Below, in pieces: positions 11,601 through 23,600 of a stretch of DNA of 64,000 bases. The position numbers were made by a program, and so were the translations under genes. Position 1 is the stretch's first letter, and every line of letters begins with the position of its first letter. The notes beneath the pieces are model-generated. The model saw nothing but the letters and a program-made list of their open reading frames with translations, did not search any database and was not told the origin of the DNA. Source of the stretch: Rubripirellula amarantea (GTDB lineage Bacteria > Planctomycetota > Planctomycetia > Pirellulales > Pirellulaceae); assembly GCF_007859865.1 (NCBI RefSeq), contig NZ_SJPI01000002.1:1384721-1448720 (forward strand), read 5' to 3'.

Positions 11601-14600
11601 GCCGAACTCGCCGATCGCGAATGGTAGCGTTCCCACGGGAAGGCCAGGGTTTGTCGTCCCTTGATCGACGGTCTCGGCAAAAGCCCCATCAACATAAAAA
11701 TCAACGGTGAAATCTGAATTCAGCGTCATGGCCACATGAGTCCACCGACCAATCGTTGGCGTGATATTACTGATGTAAGTATCAGCCGAGTTCTGGAACA
11801 GAACATCTCCGTTGACCACCGACAACTTCCACGCAGGGAAGCCAGGTGACGACGCAAGAATAGGATGTTCGCCGGATAGCGAGTCGAGTTTGATCCAGCC
11901 AGAGATCGTGAAGTCATCAGTCAATGCACCGAGGGCATCCACTGCATCGAGGCTGATGCGATCGTTGGTACCATCAAAATTGAGCGCGTCGATTGAGAAT
12001 GGAACCTCAACACGTTGACCTTCCTGAAAGACCAAATTCTGACCTGGATCGAGAACTCGCGTGGGAAGGGTCAGGGTGTCGAGGTCCTCTAGAGCCTGGA
12101 TCGTTCGAATGGTTGACGTTGAAATCGCGTCGACGCTGGTGTTTTCCAGCTTCAGCGAAGTCAGTTCTGGGAAAGAAGCCAGTTGGCCGATCTCTTGAAT
12201 TTGAATGTTGCCACTAAGGTCCAACTGACGCAGGTGGGACAGTCCAACCTTCTCGGTCGCTTGCGGTCCCGACGTGAGTTTTCTGGGACGCAACTGGCTG
12301 AAGTCCGCGTCGCTAACATTGTTCCCGGACAGATCCAGCGAGACCAAATTGACCAAATATTCGCCCAGATCAAGGTTCGAGATGCCACGGTCCGATGCAT
12401 CCAGGACCGTCAGAGAGGCCATCTCTGATGCGGTAAGCGGGGCGTGGAATTCCGGTGTAATTTCAAACGTATCCGTCGTCCAGGAAGGCCCATTGTTAAA
12501 AGTTCCATTGGTTAGCGTTCCGGAAATATCGCTGGCTGTAGTGCCCGATCCTTCATCCAAGCGGAAATAACTGGCCAGATCGGTCTCGCTAGACGAAACG
12601 GTCGATCGGAATGACTGATCGATCTCGTCTTCAGTTCGTGCGGTGTTCCAAATACGAACTTCATCCAACTTGCCATCGAAGTTGTAGTAGCTTGTCGACA
12701 ATTCCGTAGCACCACCGCCAATACGTAGCGGTCGGGTTTGGTTCGGCTCATATTTGCCAATCGTTTCCGCTACTAATTCGCCGTCAAGGTAGAGCTTCTT
12801 GGTTCCCGTGTATGCACCATTGGAATCGGGACCACTCATACTGTCGAAAACAATTGCGACGTGTGTCCAAGCATTCGGCGTAATGGCAGGTCCTGCGGTA
12901 ACGTCCCAGCCTCCGCTCCCGTTGCCAGTCCAGAACTGCCATGTGTCCTGCGGCGTGGCATACAGCATGTAGCCTCGCGTATCGTATCCCGTTGATGTCG
13001 AGAACGCCTCACGCGATGTGATGGCGGATCGATAGCTTCCCGTGCCACCTTCGACTTTAGCCCACAATTCGACGCTAAAGCTTCCCACTGGGTTATTCGA
13101 CGCGTGGAACGGCGCTTCGATGAAGTCGTTGCTGCCATCAAAGTCGACCGCGAAAGAACCAAGGTTGACCGACCTGGTGACTGGCCGGCCAAGTTGATCA
13201 TTGATGGCGGTTCGCAGTTGAACGGAGCCCTGATCAATGGCACTAATCTTGACGTCGTCGATAAACCAATCGTCATAGGTAGTGGGAGTACCCGTGACTC
13301 GAAAGCGAACTTGGAAATTGTTGCGCAAAGCCTGAGCTGGAACGACCAAAGTACGCTTCACGAAGACCGTCATATTGGGATCGCTGCCGCGTTGTTGATC
13401 GATCGGCGTCCAATTGGTGCCATCGACGCTGTACTCGACGATTAAGTCATCACCAGGATCGGGTGATTCGCCACCGCCGGTCTGCTGGTAGGCGTAACTG
13501 ATCTCTGCGGACGATGCCCGAGACAGATCCAGTGCCTGTGTGATGAGTTGATCGGCGTTGCCATTGAGTCGAGCCGATTTGACTCCACTCGGCTCACTGA
13601 TACCCGTCTCACTGACCTGAGGAGTTCCTACAAGTGGGGACCAACGGTTGCCGGTATCAAACGAGCCTTTTTCGAAGTCATCGAAAAATAGTTCAACGGC
13701 AAAGTCGCCGATAATTGGATCCAGGATGGGAGCATCATTCCCGAAGCTTGCTTGGCTGGATGGAACGGCGATATCCGCCGTATCGGAAATATCGCGGTCA
13801 CGAACTTCAACCGGTTCTCCGGCAAAGGTGTCAGTTCCACTACCACCGAACAATTCATCGAGTTCGTGGTTGCCCACCAACAGATCGCTTCCCTCGCCGC
13901 CTTCTAAACGATCGCGATCAGGCCATGACGATGTCTCGTGCGTGACTCCGCGTATCGGGGCGTCAAATTCGATCTTGAATAGCGAGTCGGCTTTCACGGG
14001 ATCGTAAACACGCACGAAGTAACGACCCGCGGGCACGTCGCGAAGACTAATCGCACCCTGATTCGCCTTCACAACGCCGCCATTCGTGTCGATCAAATCC
14101 ATCCGAATTGAGAGTGGACCATTAACCCGGACCGAATCCTTTGCCTTCCCATCGCCGATAGTCGTAAACTCAAACCACTTTTCTGTTGCGGTCGCAAGCT
14201 GGGACGTTGTAGGCGTTGTGACCGTCAAGACGCTGCTCTCGTCGTTGCCTGAACCTGCAGGAGTCCCAACCGAGTCGAGTGCGATGCCATAAGCGGAGAA
14301 CGAATCAATGTCGCCAAGCGCCGCAAGGTTTGCCGTCATCGTGATTGTGTTGCCGCTGTACGTGACAAGCGAATCGACGCCAAATCCAGTGGCTACGTAC
14401 TGACCGCTCGCGTTGGGACTGATGCTCCAGAAGATATCAACATCAAAGAAATCCGGCGTCGTCATCAATGGGCCATCGGTGTCTATTCCCAGAACGTAAT
14501 TCACGCCCTGAGCGGCACCGCTAGACGGATCAAGAATTGCCTGATCGGTTGTGAACGTGACTGCGATCGTCGTCTGCGTGATCGCTGAAATCGCAATATT

Positions 14601-17600
14601 GGTCAGGTCGATGTAGCCTGCTTGAAGGGAGTCGGCGGGATCACTTTCCGATGCCAGTGTCAATTCAGTCAACGAGAACGGTGCTCCCCCGTCATCGAAG
14701 ATCGCGGCGCGTCCTGTGCCACCGCGAGCTTCCACGAACGAGCCGCTGCCTGAGACGGAGTAGTTTTCCAAGACGGTGATCGTTTCGGGAATCGTACGCG
14801 GAGCAAGTGATCCGTAGACCACGTCAACCTGACCGGCCTGGCTAGCACCGTTGGGCGATGCGGAAACCGATCCGATGATCAGATCCGAAATGCCGTCCTG
14901 ATCCAAGTCAAAGTTAGGAGTGACCGAGAGCCCACTGCCGGGCTGATAGATACGTTGCCGAACCGGCGAGGCGCCGCTTCCGCTGGTGCTGCCAAGCGTC
15001 CCATCGGCGTGGACATTCGTCGAATCAAAGACGGCAACACCCGAAATTTCATTGAATCGGAACCAGGCATGCAGTCCGTTCTCATTGCCGGCGATTCCCT
15101 GTTCAGCGATCAGTGCAACATCATCAGCAGTTAACGCACGATTCCAAATTGAGACTTCGTCCATGTCGCCCTGGAACGCACGGTCGGTGACAAAGCTGTC
15201 ATCGGCAACGCCATTTTTCTCTTGCCCAAGCGCCAAACCGCCATCGGAGATTTCTATGGGGCCGATCGAGGATAAGGTTGTGCCTCCCACTCGATTTCCG
15301 TCAACATAGATATCCAGTGCGTTCGTCGCATCGTTGGATACGACTGCTAAGTGGTGATACTCGCCATCAAGCAGATTTGGCACGTTCACGAAGGTGCTGC
15401 TCTCGTTGACGAAGACTCGAATCCGTGAACTTTGCTCGAGGAAAATGCCGTACTGCTCTCCCGAGAACGATCCATCGGAGTTCTTGCCGCCACTGACAAG
15501 CGTTTGCCGACTGGCCGAGGGATTCTCCCGAGCCGAAGTGCGGAACCAAAGACTGGTGGTCATGCTTGCGAGCCCGTCCACCGCCGTGGCTGGTAATCGA
15601 ACGACCGCTTCATCCCCGTCAAAGTTTACGCCTTGGAACGAACGATCCGCGTTACTCGTTGGAAGTACCGCATCCGCTACGTCCAGCGACACAACGGTCT
15701 TGGACGTCGCCCCAAACCCGAGGCTCGTCGCAAACTGCTCAGCCACCGAGTTGAAGACATACGTTTGCGGTGCCTCAGCACGACCGCCGACACCGTCGAT
15801 TTCAAGTCTCGCGCCAGAGAAAACGCCGTCGTTGTCAAATGAGCTCGATCCAGTACCGACGACGGCTAGAGTCAAGTATCTGGCGTTCGAGGGAACTGGC
15901 ACGTCAAAGCGAGCAGGACTTTTGTCAAAGTCATCTTCTGCTGCTGGAATGGTTCCATTGAATCCCCAGACGCCACCGGTATTGACGATGTCTACCTTCA
16001 CGCCATTGACGTAACCTTCCAAAACACCCGTCGCGTCGCTAACGATCGCAACGGTACGAATTTCGGAGACGAAGTCGAATGTGCCATCATTGAATCCGGC
16101 ACGATCAGCGATGAAACGCATCGCTGCACTTCCTAAGTCGCCAGCTTGTCGAATCTCGTCAAGGTCAAACGTGATGAGCGAATCGGCATGCAGTCCAATT
16201 CCTTCCTCATGTTCTCGAGTCGAATCAAAGCCAAAGTCGCCTGTCGACTCGATGGCAACATCTTCATAGTCAGAGAAATCGTTTCTGGGTCCAGCTGAAA
16301 CGTCATGACCTGGCCACCCGAGCGATCCCGTCGAGGCAGCAAAGTTGAACGTGATGTTGGAGTTAGAATCAAGGGACAACGTACTCGAGCCGCCTTGCAC
16401 AATGTTGTCGACTCCAAGCGAAGATGTGGTTGCTATCGTTTTCGCTGTGTCCGTTAGCAGTGCCTCGGCAAGAGGCACGCTGCTTGCATCATCAAACAAG
16501 TTCCCCAGGGGAATCGCGTAGCTCGATCGACCGGTGACCGCGATGTCGCCTTTGCCGTCGCCATTGAAATCACCGCCGGTCGCAATTAGATCGGCGCCGG
16601 ATATCCGCGCGTCGACGTTGGACGGATCGACAATGGTCGAAACTGACTCGGCACCGTAGTGGACATCGAGCCCGTTAGGGCCGGCGAAACCAATGTCGTC
16701 ATAGCCATCGTTGTTCAAGTCACCTAAAGCAACGGGCCGGAAGCTTTGCAGAGAGTTGGTGGAGATCGTTACCAGGTAAGTGCTACCTGTGTCTGGTTGA
16801 CCGGGTGCGATCGGCGAGTTGTCCGACACCGTTTCGGCGGGACTCAAGAGATCAACCTTCGCGCTGATGCCGGCGTTGCCAAACAAAATGTCTTCGAGCC
16901 CATCGCCATCAACATCGCCAGCCACACGAGTTTCCAAATGCTTGAAGTCAACGCCTGAAGCCGCCCGAATCTCCATGAAGTGACCGGCTGTTCCCAGCGG
17001 CGTCCCAAGCTGATGCTCCGTCACCGCTTGCCCCGTGAAGACATAACCGAACGTGGTCGAAGGAGCGTCATACATTGAATCCCAAGTGACCATGATCTCA
17101 CTGCGTGCATCACCGGTCATCTCAAGCAGTTGAACATGAGCATCGGCGTAGGAAGACACACCCGATTCAGGAATCGCGATCGTTCGTGCGTTGTTGCCGG
17201 CACCTGCGGTGACCAAGTAGTCATTAACAAAACTGGTGCCCCACAATCGCGGCCAAGGAACGGCGACGCCCGACTGAATGCCGCCCGTGGGTCCGCCAAG
17301 CACCACCGTGATCACCGCATCGCCCTGCTCGGATCGAATGAACGCAAGATCGCCGAAGCCATCGCCATCGACGTCGCCGAATCGCTCGGCGGGTTGTCCG
17401 ATCGCCGAATGATCAATGATGACCTCAGCTCGATCGGATACCGAGGACAAGTCGTCCAGTTCCACCGGACCAAACAGCAGGTAGCTGCTGTTGAATCCGC
17501 TAACGATGAAGTCCTCGCGTGAGTCGCCATTGAAGTCGCCGATGGATTGCATGGACGACAATCCGCCAAGGCCAGTCGTGCCAGCGAGCCCAAACACGTT

Positions 17601-20600
17601 GTTGACGTAGTCGAAGGGTTCGCTCGCACCAACGTCAAGGCTACTGTCATTCATATCGACTCCCGCTCGTCCAGGAACAATCAGATCCAAGAATGGGGAT
17701 GCAAGATCGTAGATGTAGGCTTCTGGAATTGTGTCTTGCGGGAACAACGCCGGCTCGGCAAAGTAAATCGGGTACGCATCGTCGGCGAACGCCTCATCGG
17801 GTTCGTTGCCAAAGAGTTGGTCATCACCTGAATCTCCACTGATGCGGTCATTGCCAAGGTTACCAACCAAATAGTCGTTACCGGTTCCGCCCACAATCGT
17901 GTCTGATAGCACTCCACCGAAGATAAAGTCGTTGCCCGCGCCAGCATCAATCGCCAGCGCTGCCTCTGAAGCACCTTGTTCGAAATCGCCTAAGTCGATG
18001 CCGAACTCTTCGTAGCTACCCGAGAAATTTGCGTTCGCTCCTTGTGCGTTGCTGAAAGAAATTTCGCCGCTGGTCAGTGCTCGGTTGTAGATACGAACTT
18101 CACGGTACGCCGCATCGGACGTGGCCTCAGTCGTCGCTTTCGATCGACCCAACCATTGATTATCAGCGGTCAAGTCCGCCAGAGTGGCGTCGGTATCAAA
18201 GCTGCCAGCTTCAACCCCGTCCTTAAACCAAGTCACAACCGTCTTACCTTGATCGCCAGCCCCTTCGTCGATTACGAAGACAAGATGCACTTCCTGACCA
18301 TTGGTTAACGGGCTTAGAGTCCCGGTGACGGAATTGTTGTTGTCGCCGCCCACGCCATCGTCTCGCCAAGACACCGAATCCGTTCCACCATCCCTAAACG
18401 CCGCCGCAAAGCGATCGGCCGTATCACCACCGAAGTCAAAGATCCGAGCACCAGACTGAGTGTTGAACGGCGTGACCCACATTTCAAGAGTTGCCGAAGT
18501 TAACCCGCCCAGTACAGTATCGGGCAACTCGATGTAGTCCGATGATGCGTGCGGTCCACCAAACAAACGGACTTCACCACCACTTTGAGTGTTGCCGCCC
18601 CCATTGGACGTCGTCGAACTTCCCGTCAAATCGACGAGCACCGCATCCGCATCACCGACCGAGTCTTTGAAATTGCCATCCGTCTCGTTGAAGCTGTAAC
18701 GATGAATCAGCGAAGTGGTTAGCAGCGGAACAAACTGAAATTCTGGATCCGCGTGAACAACATCATCCCCGCTTCGCAGCACGAATTGAGTGCTCTCGAT
18801 GTCGCGAGTTTGGTAGTACAGGTACTCCTGTTCGAGCACCTCAAGTCCGTTCCCGTCCGTCGTCGTACGGTACGCCTGAGTACCAATGTCCCAAACCAAA
18901 CTGGTGAACTCGTAGCGATGCAGTCCCGTGTTGTATTTGATCGCCGCATAGTCTGGCACATCGAACCCGCGTCGATCTTTGTCGCCACCGAGGAACAGAA
19001 TGCGGTCATTGCCTTCACCACCTAGGAACTGATCACTTTGAGTCGTGAGTATGGTTTGCGTGGCAGGATCAAATTGAGTGTTAGGCTGATTGCCCTTCAA
19101 CGGTTTGGCATCAGGAATGATTTGGAATGTGTCATCGCCTGGGCCGCCGAGCAGCAAGTCACTTGATTGGCGATCGTAACCACCGGTCAAAACGTCGTTG
19201 CCTTCGTTACCAAAGATCCAGTCTTCACCTGCACCGCCCTGCAGAACATCGTTACCCTTGCCACCTAAGATAACGTCGCGCCGCACCAAGTCTTCGCGAA
19301 GCGCAAGACTCACTTTGGGGATGTCGTCAAGGATGGATTGACTTGTGGTTTCGGTGAAGTTGAACCGCAAATCATAGATCGTCGGCACCTTGATGGGGTT
19401 GCTTACTCGCAACAGGTAAATCTTCGCCGGGTCCAAATTGGCAATCGAAACACTGGTATTATCATCAATGGTATTATCAACCGAGGGATTAATCGCGTTA
19501 CCGTCGTCGGAAACGTCGACGCCCTTTTCAAAGATCGTCAACGTCAAACCATCTATCGGCGATGCACTCGCCAACTCAATTAAGCCGGCTGACGACATAC
19601 TTTCGACTTGGAACTGATACCAATCGTTGTCATCGGGGCTATCCATCGTAAGCCCGTTAAATTCAACCCCGTTTGCGTTTGGCACCGTACCGTCGAATGC
19701 AACGAAGTCTGCTTCTATGTCATCACCTAAAAGTGTTTGACCTCCCAACAACGGGAACGCTTGACTGACAATATCATTTCGTCCACGAAGACCACTTTCG
19801 CTGGAAGACGTTTCAGCGCGGTCGACAAGAATCGCGTTTCCAGCCTGAATCTGAACGACGTCATCTCCGTCGCCCGCATCAATCCAAACCGACTTTTGGA
19901 CTGTCGGACCAACCGTAATTTGATCGTTGCCGCCAAGCGCATCAATCAGAATGACAAGGAAATCACCTTCCGGTGGAACCAAGCTTGCAATCAAGTCAGA
20001 TTCGGGTGTGCCTACTTCGTCTGAGGCAGCAATCTCCTCGAGGTTTAAGCGGCGGGTTTCAGCGTCATCGTCAACCAGCACCTTATCAAGTCGGAACCTC
20101 AGCCCGTCATCACTCCAGATCGGATTTCCCTGACCGTCGGTGGCATCGAAGTCCAAACGCACCTGAGCTGCGAAGCTGAAATTCCCATTGTTCTCGGTCA
20201 ACCGAGTAATAAGGTGATGATCTGTCAGCAGCCCGGGTTCGGTGACAAAGTCCACATTGATGCGATCCGACGCGTTGGTCCCGCCCACATACCAAACTTG
20301 ATCCGATTCGCGAGCGTAGTCTTTCCATTCGTCGCCAATCTCACCATTGTCAAGAGATTCAAACGTCGATCCATCACTACGAATGAGCGTGTCGTCACCC
20401 CCGTTGCCGTACAAGAAGTCCAGTACCGTACCACCATAGAGAAAATCGTCTCGCTCGCTTCCAAGCATGCGGTTAAGTCCGGTGGATTCAAGCACGTAGG
20501 GCAAACGATACTGTCCTACCGGCAATCCATCGTCGAGGTCCAGAACGCCGTTGTTGTTCAAGTCACCATCGTTGCTGAACAAACGGCCTAGCTCGTCGAC

Positions 20601-23600
20601 ATAGACCCCAAACTGTTCGTCTTCAAGTTCACTGAAAGTCTTACGAGGGTCAAAACTCCACGCATAGAGTTCGTTGGTGCCACGACCACCGATCAGATCA
20701 TCACTGCCCTGACCTGCGAACAGAACGTCGTTGTCGCTCGCGGCACCCGTTCCAAGGTCACCCCACAAGCGGTCGTCGCCACCGAAACCGAACAAACGGT
20801 CACTGCCAATGCCTCCATCATGTTGATCGCGACCACTCGAACCAAGGAGCACGTCATTGCCACTGTTGCCGTCGAACACACCCGCGAAATCTCGCGAACG
20901 TTCCGCCAACGGACCGACATCAAGCGGTTCAAATCCTGGCGGATCGAAGATCTCTAGAATTTCGCCGGACTCGATCGCGGCTTCAGTGTAGAAACCGATG
21001 GTGTCGTCACCTGCGAGACCCGCGATCCGGAATTGTTCAATTAACAAATCTCCGTTCGAGTCCAACATAACGACTTGAATCGCGGTCCCGTTGTACAAGA
21101 CCGATGCCTGTTCGCCCAAGCCATTAAACTTGTTCTGCTTGCCAATCAAAATTGTGTCGTTGGCTGTCGTCCCGTTGACCGTCAAGATATCCGTTGCATT
21201 GTCATCAACGAAGTCACCTTCTCGCTCATTGCCAAAGTGACCATCAATGACGTCCGTTCCCGAATCGAAGTGCGCATCACTGCCAAGTGCGGTAGGCAAT
21301 ACAAACAAATCAATTCCGCTACCACCGTACTGCTTGTCGCTGCCCTCTTGACCTTCGATGTAATCGGTTCCTGCCCCGCCCCAGATCGTATCGTCGCCAC
21401 CTCCGCCATAGAGTTGATCCTCACCCGACCCGCCCGCCAGGATGTCGTTCGCACCATCGACGTCAGCTTCTGTTCCAAGTCCAACGTCTACATGGTCATC
21501 GTATCCCGCACCAACGAACTCATCACCAACGATGTAGTCATTGCCTCCATCACCGACCATGACTTCACGGCGGATGTTGCCGTGCAAGAAGTCACCGCCC
21601 GATCCGCCAAACAGTTGATCTCCGGCGATTACAAGTTGGTCGGCAAACTCAACGGCCGTCGAAACATCGGGAGCGTAAGCGTAAAGGTGGTCACGACCGT
21701 CGCCACCGTACAACCGTTGTCCAGCTTGGTTGCCAGATGCATCACCAGCATCGCCGTAGACAATGTCATCACCACCATCGCCGTAGACCTGATCAATGTC
21801 TTCATCGCCATGAACTAAGTCGCGACCTTCACCGCCGCGCACCACGTCATCGCCTGCGCCACCGGATACTAACTCGTCGTTGCCTGCCCCCGCATCCAAG
21901 TAATCGACGCCATCGCCCCCCTGCAAGTTATCAGAGTCGGATCCGCCAAAGATCACGTCGTTTCCAGCACGTCCCCGTAGTAAGTCACGACCATCATTGT
22001 TGTCGCCATCAATTGATAGGCCATTGACCAAAGCTGGTGTAATCAAGACAGCCGGCAAGTAACCGCCAGTCGTGATTCCGGCTTGTCCAAACTCAGCCAG
22101 ACCGGGATTCGAAGAATAGAGAACTTCCTTAGCAATGAAGTCCAAAGGCAGCGTGAAATCATTGGTCCCAAGTTCGTAGTTGGCGCGAGTGCCGATTACT
22201 GAACCACCGAACAGCACGTCGTTGCCAGAACCGCCATCGATGGTGTCATCGCCAAGGAGACCCACGATAAAGTCGTTTCCACCTTGTCCACTCAAATCGT
22301 CAATTCCGACTCCGCCGATCACATCATCGTTTCCATCACCCGCCAATACAACGTTGTCACCGTTGCCTGTGTAGATGAAGTCGCGTCCACCCAAGGAAAC
22401 AATGGTGTCGTCACCATCGAAATTTGAAAGTCGCAGTTGAGATGCCGTTGCAGCACCACTTGTAAAGGTTATCTCGCCGTCGTCACCGAGGATGTAGTTG
22501 TTGCCCTCTCCCGCGTTGACTTGATCACCTTTACCACCTGCGATAATTGCATCTCGGCCACTACCACCGGTAATCGTATCGACACCGCTCAGCACCGAGA
22601 ATCGGCTAGTTGCGCGAGTCGGTTGTCCGTTCAACATTTGTACAACACCGCGATCACCAATGATCACATTGTTACCGCCGGTGTCCACAATCTCGTCGGC
22701 TCCATTCCCTGCGATGATGACATCATTGCCTGCGCCAGCGTTAATCGTGTCCGAACCACCGTCGGCGGGTTGCAGACTTTGCATTGCCACAATCTCGCCA
22801 CCCGAAAGCGTCACTAGCGCTTGATCACCGGCGATGAAGTTGTTTCCATTTCCAGTGGTTACGCGATCGTTGCCAGAACCAGGCAAAATAAGATTATCGC
22901 CATCGCCAACAAAAATTGTGTCGTTGTCACGATACAAAGTGGTGGTTCGCACCGCTGAAACGACATGGTTACTTTCAGTGACAATTGCAGCATCAGCAAT
23001 GATCAAGTTGTCGCCATTCTTACCATCGATCGAGTCACTGCCACCGAGCCCAATCAGTCGGTTGTTCGCAAAGTTTCCGATAATGGTGTCGGATGCAGTA
23101 CTCCCGGTAACCCATTCAACATTGACCACTGTCCCCCGGTTCTTAGTGCCAGCTTCCAAGTTCACCGAAATGCTGGTTTGCCAAGCGGAATAGTCGAGAT
23201 GGTCATGTGAGCCACCACCCATGTCCAGTTCCTGCGAGATCTGAGCAGATGGGGCAATCACTACATGATCGTCGGCGGTACTTGTCGTAATGTTTTCGAT
23301 AGAGACGAAGTTCGCGAGCCGCGAAGCTGCTGCGTCGGCAGTACCACGGTCTCGAGCCGAAACGTTTACAAGCAAGGCAACGTTTTGAGGAGCAAGATTC
23401 AACCGATCCGAATCACCTCGACCGGCCGTCGCCGTTCCTAGCAATTGCCCAGTAAGTTTAGCGCCCGAATTAATCGTGAAAACATCATCCGAATCGCCAC
23501 CGGTTAGATTTTCAAAACGGTCGAACTCAAACGCCACCGCCGCGCCATCATCAAGAACGGTTCCAACGTCGATTCCTGCTATCGTCCAACCAGCATTGAC

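Noticed and set aside
15394-16014. 206-residue + strand ORF
   Set aside because: Antisense to LamG A2 and the NPCBM-like domain, which are clearly coding. The product is Ser/Thr-rich low complexity.
21075-21818. 247-residue + strand ORF
   Set aside because: It lies antisense to the RTX repeats of protein A. The repetitive codons keep the opposite frame open. No domain or ribosome-binding site is seen.
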